64,000 nucleotides of DNA from Auricularia sp. M13 (Eukaryota > Basidiomycota > Agaricomycetes > Auriculariales > Auriculariaceae). A model generated the notes under the pieces. The model did no database searches. It was not told where the DNA came from and was given only the letters and a program-made list of their open reading frames with translations. The translations under genes and the position numbers were made by a program. The DNA lies in NCBI GenBank assembly GCA_037042915.1, contig CM073197.1, positions 2,232,001-2,296,000 on the forward strand, in the 5' to 3' direction. This document shows positions 9,969-21,024 of the stretch, in pieces (position 1 is the stretch's first letter; each line of letters begins with the position of its first letter).

Positions 9969-11804
9969 CGGGACGAGTTAGTGAGCAAGCAGCGGCAGGA
10001 AGCGACTCACGAGGCATGATATATCGTTCACATGCGGACATTGTGATCATGAGGCGATGAGGGACAATGGTACTCGCTTATGGGTTAGCAGAGACCACAG
10101 CAATCGCATTACATTGTCCCCCGCCGAGCAGATTCGGAGAGGCCCGCAAAGAGGCTAATCTAAGGAAGCGCAGGCTCAGATTGCGATGAGACGCGTTGCT
10201 TTAAGCAAGGCGTGTGTTTACCATCGCAGCGACGCGTTCGCATCTTGTCCTGTTGCCCGCGCGCCGCACATGGTTAACCTGCCGTCCGCCCGCACGCTCT
10301 CCGCGAAGCTTCTTGGGCGCTGGGAGAGAGAAAAGGACACGTATGTCCTTGTGGTCGGCGTCAAGGCCGATGTGTACCTCGATTTCGAGGGCCCCGCGCC
10401 GAAGCTGCACGAGTACCGGGCGCTCTTCTACAGCCGAGTCAGGCTGCCGCAGATATTGTAAAAGTGATCTGGACTCACCAATCTCAGAAACATACTCGAA
10501 GCTCGTTTGCAGCTCCTGACCTGGAAATATTTTGCGCAGGAACACGACGTACGTGGATCGTCCACTGGTCACATATGGGAGATCACTGACCTCGTCAGAT
10601 TTCATTCTTCATCCCCGTACTGTCGGAGAATTTGGCTAGGTTGGGCGTTTGCGAATTCATTCCTGACCGCACGAAGGAGAAGTTGGGGGAGTGGGTAAAC
10701 CCAGGTGGTAGGTGGGACGGGAAGGAGAAGCGGTGGCATAGGCAGCGCCAGGCCGCGCGGTGGCAACAGTCATGAGAATCAAATGTTACAATTTCTCTGA
10801 ATTGACGCGAGCTCATTCTCGTAACGGACAGACGAAAAGGGCATGTATGACGAGAAAGGTATCCACGAGAAAGGTATCAACAAAAGCAATATACACAACA
10901 AGACGCTAAAATGTGACAAGAGCGGCCCACACAGATGTTCTGATAAGGTAGGTATCAGCGAAAAGCAGAGGAAGTAATGCGGCTGCAGCTCACGCAGTCG
11001 TTTCGAGTCTCGCGCTCAGCTGGGCGAGGGCGTCCAGGCTCGACTTGGGATGAACGCCTGCCAAGCTGGGGTTAGAACCAATGAACAGAGCTGGAGTGAG
11101 AACGGACGTACCGTATGGAGGGTTAAGCATGCATCGTAAGGGCCTGTTGCCCTGCACTCGGTGCCTATGCAGACTTGATGAGCACATACAGCGCGACGAT
11201 AGCCAAGTGACCAACCTGGCAGCGCGCATGACCGCGCAGCGCAGCCTGTTAGGGCGCCGACCGTGAAACAGCAGGTTGGCAATCTTGGGGATCTTGGCGA
11301 TATGTTGTAGGCTCGCCCAAGGCAAATGCCCTGAGCGAGCAGTGGTGGTATGCGTGTCGTGCTGCTCCCGATCTCCATAGGGTGGATCCGCCAGCCGGCG
11401 GGTGGTGTGGCCGCCCTCAAATGAGGACAGCCCGGGTCCGAGTGCGCCGTCCCCAAATGGGGGCGGCGCGTAGGTCGGTAGGTGCAGCGCGCGGTGCTGG
11501 AGCAGGAGGCCGGATACGGCCAAGTCCATTGAGACTCCGCTCCGTCTCCCCGATCCGCCCATCGACTGAGTCCTCATTTGAGGGCGCAGTTCATCTGGTC
11601 AACAACAGCGTATCCTCATTTGAGGGTGCGCGATCGATCCCACTCCCACGCGCGGGTATATCCACCAGAAGGTCCTCTATCGCGTGAATCGGTCGCCACG
11701 CCACCCATCGCTGTGTGCAGATTACTGCGCGCAGTTGCTACCTCTCCTCAGACCTCCCTGGCACGACATCCACCCAAAGGATTCAAGATCACGATCTCGA
11801 CCTC
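9969..11804. other. Gene-poor stretch with weak ORFs and palindromic repeats
   Basis: Two overlapping opposite-strand ORFs lie at 10186-10461 (+) and 10201-10605 (-). The minus one contains VTSGRSTYVVFLRKIFPGQE, which reads like a real exon fragment of an unknown gene continuing from about 10816. A 195-codon minus ORF (10990-11577) is Pro/Arg-rich and unconvincing. Four near-palindromic 12-mers lie at 11415-11625. No confident gene was found. Confidence 0.35.
11415..11625. repeat. Cluster of CCTCATTTGAGG-type near-palindromes
   Basis: CCTCAAATGAGG at 11415-11426, CCCCAAATGGGG at 11451-11462, CCTCATTTGAGG at 11572-11583 and again at 11614-11625. All lie within 400 bp upstream of the 11805 start. 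A related CCTCATTTGGGG occurs at 16207-16218. This could be binding sites for a dimeric regulator; no known factor is assigned. Confidence 0.5.
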
Positions 11805-14800
11805 ATGAGCTCGTCTCCCCTGGCGTACCACTCTCGCCGTGGTGGAGGTGACTCCCCGCCTGAGCTCGTCCCATCCTCCCGACCCCGACTACCGTCAGAA
11901 TCGTATCCAGGGTCTATTCGAACAGTAGCCTTTGGTCCCAGAGGCCAGTTCATATGCTCTCTGTCAGCTGGAGTGGACATTCCACAATTGCCGCCCGAGG
12001 AATACCCTCTCGTCCGCATCGACCATCGTCTTGGCCCGCACGACCCAACGCTATACCCGCAGATGTGGCAGCCCTCTGCGCCTCATCTAGCCTGGACCGA
12101 GCGACATGAATTGCATCGCGATCTTCATAAGCGCGACGTCGTCGCTTATGTCTTTCAGTATCAAGACTGGAACCCTGTGACTGTTTCCACGGGCTACGGC
12201 AGAGTCTCTGCGGAACTTCTCGATCGGTTGGAGCTTTCTTTTCACGAGATATATCTCAAGGCACTTCCCTACCTGAAAACTGCTCGTACAAGGCTACTGG
12301 TTCCAACGACGACGGTCACCGAGTGCATGCGGCTACTCGCCGATGTCAGGGTTCTCACGTCGACGTTCAGAGAGTCGGCGAAGATGGTGACTCGCATTCA
12401 AAGAGGGATAGCGGAGCTGCGCGCATTTCGTCTGTTCCGTATCGACGTCCAGCATCATGTCGGCGACGAGCTTTTCGTTTCGGATAGTATGTTCAACTAT
12501 ATCGGTGTCTTCACGGCAGATCGGGCAATTGCAGACCTGTTACATCGACTCGGCGTGCCCGTATTTCTAGTTCTGCGCGGCTTGCCTCGCGGGTGCTTCG
12601 CACAAGCTCCAATTCCGTGGTCCAGATGGGTCGAAACAAAGCCGCTCGATCACCTAGACGAGTACCACACCGACATCAGAGGTCAAAGGCATAGGAATCG
12701 AGACGCGTCGCCGCCAAATTTCGATGCTATGGATGTAGACGATCCGCGTTCACGGCCGCCGGCGCGAACATCGCGACGCCGCTCGCGATCGCCACCGCGC
12801 AACACTAGCACCCGGAGTTCGCTTGAGCGTGAATCGCACAGCACAGGGTCTTTCTCGCGCCGCTCTCAGTCTCCGGTCAGGTCCTCCAGACGAGCACGCT
12901 CTCCCCGCGCTCCTTCTTCGTCGCAGTTCGCGGCGCGCGACGCGGGCAACGAAGAAGTTCCAGTTTCCCTATATCCGCGCTATATCATAAGAGAAGAGGC
13001 TCGTTACCAAGGTGTGTATTTTCTCGTCCGCCCAAAGATCAAATCTAACAGGCTTGCAGATGCGACGACCCGCTGGCACCCGGACGCCCCAGAACGATGG
13101 AGACCGCGGACTTGGGCGACGGATCCTGGTCGCCAGGCTGAGCAAGGCTTTCGTCCCCCAGACTGGGTCCCGCAACTTCCTCCATGGTTAACCGATGTTG
13201 CTGCGTCGATCGACCGATCTGTCACGCGCGAATGGCGACTGTGCGCGTACGACTGTATAAATCCTATTCCTCAGGATGTATTCACGCGCCCGCTGGAGTA
13301 CGCGCTCCCGCCGCTGCATTTGTTGTTGAAGCACGAGAAGCGCTTTAATTACGTAATCGCATCTTGGGCTGCACTGCGAGACTTTTGGCTGGGGCGCCTC
13401 AACAAGGAAGGCTATTGCGGGCTTTCGGCCAGCATCTGGCGCAAGATTCTGGACGACAAGTACAACGTCTCGTCCGATCTCGCGGAATGGCACAGGAGGA
13501 AAGCAGCGGCGACGGATACGCCTATCGCAAACTCGCGCGACCCTCACGCAGAGCCTTTGAGCGCGGGTACCGCGGACAATGATCGATTGGCAGGCCTGCG
13601 CTCTGAGGTACACGCAGCACACGCCAGAGAATCTGGGCGCAGCTCTCACCCTGAAAATCTGCGATATACTCGACCCGCTACCCGCGGCGAGGATTTGGTC
13701 GTGGCAACGTCCCGGGACAGCGCAGAACCCGAGAACTGGCGCAACAATATCTCTCAAATAGCTATCTACTACGAATTCTCCCTCGCCGACTCAGGCTGAT
13801 GAACGACGCCGCGTTCTCAGAGCTCCGCGGAAGCGGGACGAGATGGGACGAGTACTGGGATTACGAGGCTATGCGCGTTGTTCTCTTCCACAAGGATTCT
13901 TGCGTACCTGAAGAACACTCGCGGGCAACCGACTGCGCGAAGTACTTGTGAACGAGGAGGCTCTGACGTGGTACCTCTCTTCGTCCGACGAAGACGGCCT
14001 TGGGAAGCCATCGCGAGCTCTGTGGTTGGCTACGAACGGCTTGGTAACAGTAAGCATACTATATTACATGCTATCAGCATATCTAACGCTGGAACAAGGA
14101 CGAGAACGGCGCGCTCATGGCGTTTCTCGGAGGTATACCAACGGAACCGGTGCGCATATATGCGGCCCTCGTTGACTGCAACTGACTTCCGATCAAGGCG
14201 GGACCATCTGCGAGCAATGGAGAGGCAGGTGCAGCATCAACTGCGAGCTCGTCTGACGTCGGGATCGCCCACGGCGCCGGGCATGGGAAACCCTCGCTGA
14301 AGTCACATCCAGCAGCCCCACCGCCCGATCCCGTCTATGGCTATCATGCGCAGCTTCCAAACGGTCATCGGCTCAATGTATTCGCAATCCGGCAGCACAA
14401 TCTGAGCCCAGCTGACCTCGGACGCGCTGATGTGCGCGCATTCATGATCTGGGAGATTGAGGAGGCCGAGTTCAGGTTTCAGCTTCGCCGCACGGACGTA
14501 CATATCCTAAAATCACTCGGTATCTGGAACCCGGAGCTCGAGGAAGAAAGAAACACTCTACGGATGAAAATCTGGGGCGGGGCGGACGGTTTTGTGCCGT
14601 CAGGAACGTCCGCGCCGGCCCAGACTGATCCTGATCCCCGCAACCGCCTCGCCTCCATATACAACTTCTGGAACCTCGTACGCGCATGGCCGCGATGCCG
14701 GGAAGTTACCAACCTCGGCCATTACGCGAGGGGTGCCGGACTCTCACCTGAGCAACTCCTACAGGTCAAACGGGACGTTTGGAGGTTCTACGCGCAGACA

Positions 14801-14872
14801 TTTTACGACTATTTCGGCATTCTACCCACGCTTCCCAAATGTATGCCGCCTAATCCGTTTGACCAGTCGTAG
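11805..14872 (+). CDS. Large agaricomycete hypothetical protein with Arg/Ser-rich middle
   Basis: No named domain. Seen: one long open exon from ATG 11805 (MSSSPLAYHSRRGG; an upstream in-frame ATG exists at 11715) to 13799. It holds an N-terminal globular part with ARTRLLVPTTTVTECM-like helices, then an Arg/Ser/Pro-rich low-complexity region near 12740-12930 (RRRSRSPPRNTS), then a second globular part rich in Trp and Pro. A further coding block in another frame covers about 14310-14872 (VYGYHAQLPNGHRL to YAQTFYDYFGILPTLP). That ending resembles the C-termini of a large mushroom protein family I recall only as hypothetical. The stretch 13800-14300 has short open pieces (NEEALTWYLSSSDEDG near 13950) that could be additional exons or decayed sequence. 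I infer one gene, but a break between 13.8 and 14.3 kb is possible. It neighbours other unknown mushroom genes and transposons. Confidence 0.55.
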
Positions 14873-15102
14873 GAACCGTGGCTATCAGAATAAAGTACGT
14901 GATGCTAGAGCTCTATTGTCCGCATTGCGCCTGCGCCCGTATCGGTAATCATGCGATGACGACGGGGATTTTCCGTTGTGATGCGCGGCTGCTCAGGTTA
15001 GCAACTGTTCTGGGTGAGACACGACAATGCAAGGTCGAGTATACAGGTATATAAGGCGCAGAATGCCAGACGTGCCTCAGCATCGACTTTCGACTCGTCC
15101 AC

Positions 15103-15979
15103 ATGTCCGATTCCCCTCTCTTCAAGCGCCAGGCCGAGGCATTCTGCCGCGGCATGGCGGATTCGATCCCCGCGCCTGCGCGATTGGACTTGCAAACGGT
15201 GCGGCTGGGAAGGCTCGCCCAAAATCGGCATCCAATTCCAACCTGGCACCAATGGGAATTTCGAGAATGCCGGACGCTGGTATGCTGTGGTGAGTATCAG
15301 CTCATCGATTGTTGTTTCGTCGCCTTACGCTTCATAGTGCCTCCGTCCGCCGACCGCCGGCCAGCCGAAGTGCGGCCCATGCTTCGTCGCAGACGAACTC
15401 CCTCAGGACAAAATCAACCGCTACGTGAATTTTTACCACGTGTGAGCATGTTTCCATAGCTTGCTGGTTTATCTGACATGCGCTAACTGCCGATCTGCCA
15501 GGCGACTGACGGCCGCGATCGACACCACAGATTGCAAGACGTGCGGAAAGCGCAAGCTCGGAAACGAAGACGAAGACTCGAGCCCGGGCAAGCGCGCCAA
15601 GAAATCACCGGTCAAAGGTTCGTTTCTACTGTGTATGCGCGCACGCGGAGTGCTGATCGAACCCCAGCGCCGACTCAGACCAAGAAGGAACCGGTCGCAG
15701 GCTCTTCCAAGGCTACCATCAAAAGTTCGTGCTGCTGTTTCACCGGAATCCTCACGCGGAATGCTGATGCGAGCCCCAGAGACGACTCCGACCAAGAAGG
15801 AGCCGGTCGCAGGCCCCTCCAAGGCTCGCACGAGCTCTGCGAAGTCACCTTCGAAGTCGTCGCCCGTCAAGTCGTCGCCCGTCAAGGCCGCGAGCGCGTC
15901 GAAAACCGAGAAATGCTCCCCCTCAGTCATCGAGATCTCTGACGACGAGAAGCCAGAATTCTTCAGCCCGGAGGCTTGA
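15103..15979 (+). CDS. Hypothetical zinc-ribbon protein with SPxK tail and SIM-like end
   Basis: Seen: a start MSDSPLFKRQAEAF at 15103; then, in another frame, CKRCGWEGSPKIG...NAGRWYAV followed across an intron (from about 15290) by CLRPPT..KCGPCF. That Cys spacing and the NAGR element recall GRF-type zinc fingers. A second zinc ribbon (CANCRSARR...CKTCGKRK, near 15480-15555) is followed by Lys/Ser/Pro repeats (SPSKSSPVKSSPVK) and the tail VIEISDDEK, which fits a SUMO-interacting motif followed by acidic residues. The stop is at 15977-15979. The change of frame between 15103 and 15200 has no obvious intron, so the true start may be elsewhere (for example the frame open from 15014) or the gene may be damaged. 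A nuclear DNA- or RNA-associated role is inferred from zinc ribbons plus basic tail only. Confidence 0.45.
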
Positions 15980-17511
15980 TATTCGTAACTCATGATTGTG
16001 CCTGTTATCAACAATAAAACGTGTCATTGTGGCAATGCCGAGATTGATTGGAGCGTGGGACCCATCGGGAATCAGCGTTCAACCTCGAGGTCCAAGTCAG
16101 AATTTCAGTCTCCGCATCGTCTCTCTCTCCCTTACCCTCCCACGCACTCGCACGGTCTCCATTTGGAGGCCGTGTATCGCTCACCACTCTGGTTTCGTCG
16201 ACATCGCCTCATTTGGGGCGGTGCCATCCTCTACCTGCGTCGGCGGCCCTCGACCTCGCCACACTTACTTCAGCAGCTCGTCGACGGCCACGGCGTGGAG
16301 TACTTGCGTTCTTCAGGTATGTAGCTCGTCATCCAGACAGCGAGCAGACGACAGCTGGCGGAGACGTCAGCTGTAGCTGCTTTAACCCGTCGCGTCGCCG
16401 TCACCGCCCACGATAGCCCGCAAGCTCCCATGGATGTCGCAGCGTGAGTGAGCATTCACCCGGGAACACAGCAACAATTTACTGATTGAAACCACCTTCT
16501 TTTGTCCCTTTTCCCATTCCCGTTGGCATCGCGATCATCACACTTCCATTGACTCTATATCACGATTTATCGCACTCCCGTGGCATTCTCTTCGGTCACG
16601 TCTCATGCCCGGAAATCCGCCGTTCATCGTACTTATCGCGATATATCCCTCGCATTGTCTCGTTCTCATGGACTCTCTCCCTCGATTTATCTTATCTCGA
16701 TTTATCTTATCTGATGGTTGCACTGACGTTTGCACGATGCACGTGATATATCGGGTACGTTCTTTATCCCATCATATCTTGACGACTCTGTCTCGTCCGG
16801 ATGCATGTTGTCCATGCATATCCCGATTTATCCCGCCTCCTTACATCTTCCCGGGCCTGTCTCTGGCATCGTCTCCGTACGCTATGTTTACTTATCTCGA
16901 TTTATCCCGCTGTCGTTCCCTCTCGCTCCTGTACATACACTGTGACATGCAATCGCACTGGATATATCTCGCACTGGTGGAACATGGCAAAGGATATATC
17001 CCGAGTGACTGAGGAGGCTCCAGGAAGCTGGCGAGGTTTCACGCTGCGAGTGCCTCCATATCTACGCATATATTGGTGCCTAACTGCCTTTAGTTTATAG
17101 GAGGACGGTCTTGGTTATTTGGCCGTCCGGGGGAGGGCCATGTCCTGGCGGCGACCGGCGGGCGGCTTATGCTCTCGACAGGCTATCCCTATGCACGAGT
17201 ACATCACCTACCCCAGAAGAAGAGGAACTTTTCGCCCTTTTGCATCGGTCACGCCAGACGGATCGGTTACCGTTGTTGTGCCGGCTCGCGCAACAGTGGT
17301 GTCGAGGTGACCTCTGGCAGGAGGTGATTCTGACATTGGGAGGAGAGACCAATCCTGCTCAGGAACGCTTCGCTCCCGTCGCCGCGTTTGGATTGGAGCC
17401 CGCCCGGAAAAGGTCATTATGGTCTTATTAGTACAACATTTTTGATTCTCACGGCATCTCAGCATCGAATCATTTCTACGCCAGTCGACCTCGAACTCAA
17501 AGCGATTCGAA
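15980..17511. other. 1.5-kb stretch without a supported gene
   Basis: Pyrimidine-rich, with no ORF that looks coding in either strand. It includes the GATA-type cluster (separate entry) and a CCTCATTTGGGG copy at 16207-16218. It may hold a promoter or non-coding transcript for the 17512 gene. Confidence 0.5.
16564..17000 (+). promoter_or_regulatory. Dense array of GATWTATC octamers (GATA-type sites)
   Basis: Nine copies of GAT(A/T)TATC start at 16564, 16640, 16684, 16699, 16745, 16825, 16899, 16961 and 16993. CTTATC sites lie at 16632, 16691, 16706 and 16891. The GATTTATC and CTTATC forms read GATAA on the minus strand, all in one orientation. By chance well under one octamer is expected in this length. 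The array ends 511 bp before the next start codon. Fungal GATA factors (nitrogen, iron, light regulators) bind HGATAR. Function here is inferred. Confidence 0.55.
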
Positions 17512-19609
17512 ATGCTCACGACTCTGGAATCATGGGCTAATCAACAACTTCCGAGTCAACTGCAACAGGACGTCGCCAATTTCGTTCGAGAGCAGACGAC
17601 TTGGCTCCTTATCAATCTCTCTGCCCCCAGTCAACAGGAGAAAAGGTTCATAACGGCCGCCGCAGTTTTGCACGGTGGCGTTCACTTCCTCGAAACGGCG
17701 TACGTACAATTTGACTATAAAATGATAGTCCTCATTATCACTGGCAGAATTATTCCGCAAATCAAGGCTCAGACGAAGGCGTCGTATTGCCTCACCTATG
17801 CTGGATTTCTGCACGACAATGCGGAGCGGCTAACATCACATTCCGAGGACAGGACAATTCTTGGACGAATCGTTAACGACCTGCTGGAACACGTCGTCGA
17901 GAAGACGAACTTCTTCAAAAGTAGTGAATGTTCAGCGACGGTCTTTCCTACGTACGGTCATGCCCCCAGACCTCAACCTGCGCCAGAAAAGGCATACAAG
18001 GTAATCAAACGATGCCTCGATTACGACCAGCCAGCTCTCGCTGTACGGGCTATCGAGCGTATGATTGATACGAAGGGCTTGGCTGTCAAAGAGTCTGTAT
18101 CGCGCGCGTTTTCCGTTTTATTGCCTTTGGTACCCTTACTGGACAACGACCTCAAGACACGAACACCACGCCCGGAGTTGCCGTTGGCCCAACTGAGCCA
18201 GACGGCTTCCGGGCTCGTATTCGAGTCTGAACTTGCGCGGAACTGTCGACTGAGTACCGAAGATATCGATGCCTTGCTTAGTGCAAGCTTATTTGGCGAA
18301 AACACCGAGTCTTTTACCTTGCTGCAAGTCTCTGCGAGCTTCGCATATTGCCCAGATCTAATGTTCTTCCAGGTTTATACCGAAGCTTAAAGCCCTTCCA
18401 TGGAGCGAAAACAACTGGAAAGCTTACATTTTACTACTGCACAAACGCCGGAACGAGCCTGCTTTTGCATCGGTATGCGCACAGCTGGACGAACTCGTAA
18501 CTACAATGGCTACAATTTACGCGCACAAGGCAAACCTTCCTACCGGCGCTGCCAGTGCCGCAGCATCCCACTACTCTGCACCCTCTCGTCGAGGCGCGCG
18601 TTTTGGACCGGCCGGCCGTCCTATTGTTCGGGACAGCCAAATATGCAATGTGCTCAGCGTCTGTGCGAAAGCACAGGGTACGGGCAGCATGAAGATTGTA
18701 CTGGACCGCGTGCTGCAGCTTGGGTTGCTGCACTCGACGCAGTATATTTCAAACGTTTTGATGCCTCTCATCGAGCAACTGGCCACCTTCTCGAAGGAGC
18801 ATGGCATCTCCTTGTCAGAGGAGCCTTTCTCGTCGACTATCCAGAGGATTATGCGACTGTGGTTGGACAACGCGTTGGGCGCCATGCCAGATAGCTCGCG
18901 TGCTCGCCCATTCTTGGATACGTTGACGCGCTACAACTGCACCTGCGACGAATGCAAGCGTGTCCGGAACTTCCTAACGGCGAGCCCCCAACGCGAACTC
19001 ATGCTCGCTCATATTGGTGCACACAAACGCAAGCACGTGGAGCAGGAGCTTTCGAGGTGGGCACGAGGCGCTGCAACCTTCGAGTTTATCAAAACAACTC
19101 CACAGGGGCTCAAGGTCAGTGCTCATACCGCACCGCAAAGTACTTGACATAGCACTCATATCTCCATATCTTATCATTATTCGATTCAGGTCACGAAGGC
19201 TGGGGTTATGATAGCACCCGCTCAGTGGCAGTCTACCCACCTTCTAGGTCTGCGAGCTCTTGAAGCACTCGGACATGAGCCCGAGCTTCGCGCAATCTTT
19301 GGCGATCAATATGCCATGGTGGTTGGACGCCTAAATGGCATCCCTGTAGCGGACATTCTTTCCGCTCATCCCCACGACCCAGCTGCGACGGCGGCCGGCA
19401 CTGGCTCGCATGGACATGCAGTGGCGTCCTCCTCGACCAATCCTGTGCGACAACCACCTGCTGCACAGTCCACTCGTCCCCGCGTCGTAAATCGTACTAG
19501 CACTACGTCTTCTTCAGCGCAGAGCGCTCGCCCTGGACCCGCGGCACCCGTCACGCCCGCTAAGCGTAAGGCTTCAGAGTCGGACGTGATTGACCTCTGC
19601 ACGCCGTGA
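17512..19609 (+). CDS. Basidiomycete hypothetical protein with Cys-rich C-terminal motif
   Basis: Seen: from ATG 17512 (MLTTLESWANQQLP) a helical N-terminal part with an intron near 18340-18370. The frame then continues as FIPKLKALPW and MATIYAHKANLP, through NVLMPLIEQLATFSKEHG to CTCDECKRVRNFL, HIGAHKRKHVEQEL and TTPQGLK. After an intron near 19118-19190 come VTKAG, LRAIFGDQYAMVVGRLNG and a Ser/Pro/Ala-rich tail ending KRKASESDVIDLCTP at 19609. The Cys-x-Cys-x2-Cys block with the HKRKHVE and PQGL motifs matches the C-termini of a mushroom family I remember as uncharacterised, sometimes attached to 2OG-Fe(II) oxygenase domains. No oxygenase domain is visible here. DVIDL is SIM-like. The start is uncertain because the family can be longer at the N-terminus. 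Confidence 0.6.
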
Positions 19610-19876
19610 ACGCACGAGCAAGCAGATTCCCCGCATTTTCATTGCTATCATAATGGTCTGTCGATGTACTATGTATAGCTAAGCTTTTCCCTTCCCAGAG
19701 CTTGCAACATTGGTCCGTGTGCAAGCCATCGTAATACCTGATGAAATGCTCTGGAAGTCGGGTGCATGAGCGCCCCTATCTGCTTTGGTCTAGTGGTTCC
19801 CGATTGCGATCTCTCAGAATCATCGCGGCGATCCGTGGCCGGTGTCTTGCTCTTTGTTTTCTATCCGCTTTGCGCG

Positions 19877-20866
19877 ATGTCGACACACGAGTTCGATGCG
19901 GTGCGTTGGCCCACAGCTCTCCGTGGGGGTTTGACTGAAGATGACTCGCTAGATTTTGTTCGACAACGATGGGTACGCCTATCCGTCCCATCGTAACACT
20001 CCGTACGGCGCGTTGAGAAACCTTCCCTCCAGAACTGTCACGAATAGTACTCCTGGTGTGATGGCCGCGTGGCGGCTGTTCGCAAAGGAGTATACGTTCG
20101 ACGGCGAGCATGCCATCGTCGCTACACACGGCCAGCGTCTGGTCGACGCCATGCGCAAGTATTGCAGGATCGAAGACCACGAGAAACTCCTTGTGCGCTT
20201 TACTGAGTCCTCTCTCTGCCACACTGCACCTAACATGCATGCCAAATGCCAAAGGCAGAGGTCAAACGATTTGAGGTTGCCGTGATTGAGCACGGGCCCA
20301 AACCACTGCCAGGTGTCCCAGCGCTCTTCGAACAGGTGCGCTGACACCCTATACATGTCCCGACTCGGCCTCAGACATGCGCGCTCCGTAGATCAGGAAG
20401 AACGCGCCCACAGACAGGCACGGCTGGGCCATCGTGACGAGCGGTATGCATGCATGATCACATGCCTGCATTGGACATGGACGTTCAAACGCCACAGCTA
20501 CGCGGTGGTATGCTATCGACACACTGGAGCGCATTGGACTAGGCGTGCCAGAGGTGCTCGTTACGAGTGAAGACGTGACGCACGGCAAGCCGCACCCGGA
20601 GCCGTACATTATCGGCGCGCAAAAGTGCTCGGTGCCCGAAGCGAACTACTCAAGGGGTATGTCGGAAGTACTCCCGTGTCTGGTAGCTGAGATATATGCC
20701 CCAAGTACTGGTGGTGGAAGACGCCGAGAGCGGCGTGGCCAGCGGAAAGGCAGCAGGCATGAAGGTCCTTGCAGTGTGCACAACGACGCCCCGCGAGACG
20801 CTGATTGCGCTCGACCCGGATTGGATCGTGCCCGATCTTTCCCAGTGCGTGTGGCCGTATCTTTGA
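19877..20866 (+). CDS. HAD-superfamily sugar/glycerol-phosphate phosphatase (GPP/DOG-like)
   Basis: Seven exons join in frame: 19877-19900, 19953-19972, 20033-20192, 20255-20335, 20392-20443, 20498-20656, 20706-20866, giving 218 residues. Motif I is LFDNDGTV near residue 10, with the Asp nucleophile and second Asp of DxD. Motif II lies in AIVTSAT. Motif III is the Lys of THGKPHPEPY. Motif IV is VVEDAESGVASGKAAGM. This is the usual layout and length of small cytosolic HAD phosphatases acting on glycerol-3-phosphate or 2-deoxyglucose-6-phosphate. Substrate cannot be settled from motifs. Exons of 24 and 20 nt at the start make it easy to miss the N-terminus. It is convergent with the ECT1 gene, whose stop is 158 bp away. 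Confidence 0.85.
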
Positions 20867-21024
20867 AGCAAAAGTCCTGACCCATCGTCCAGTGTCTCAG
20901 CGGAATGGAAGGAGGGGAAGCTGCTTGTGACCATTCGGGAATAGAACATAATAGAGCGTTCGTCGCCGATTAGAAGGATATTATACTGCTGTCCGTGTGG
21001 ATGGAGATCTGGACGATATTGCTG

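Noticed and set aside
10186-10605. Overlapping plus and minus ORFs, each about 90-135 codons
   Set aside because: No conserved domain recognised and neither shows a supported start-to-stop model; only a weak exon-like fragment on the minus strand was noted.
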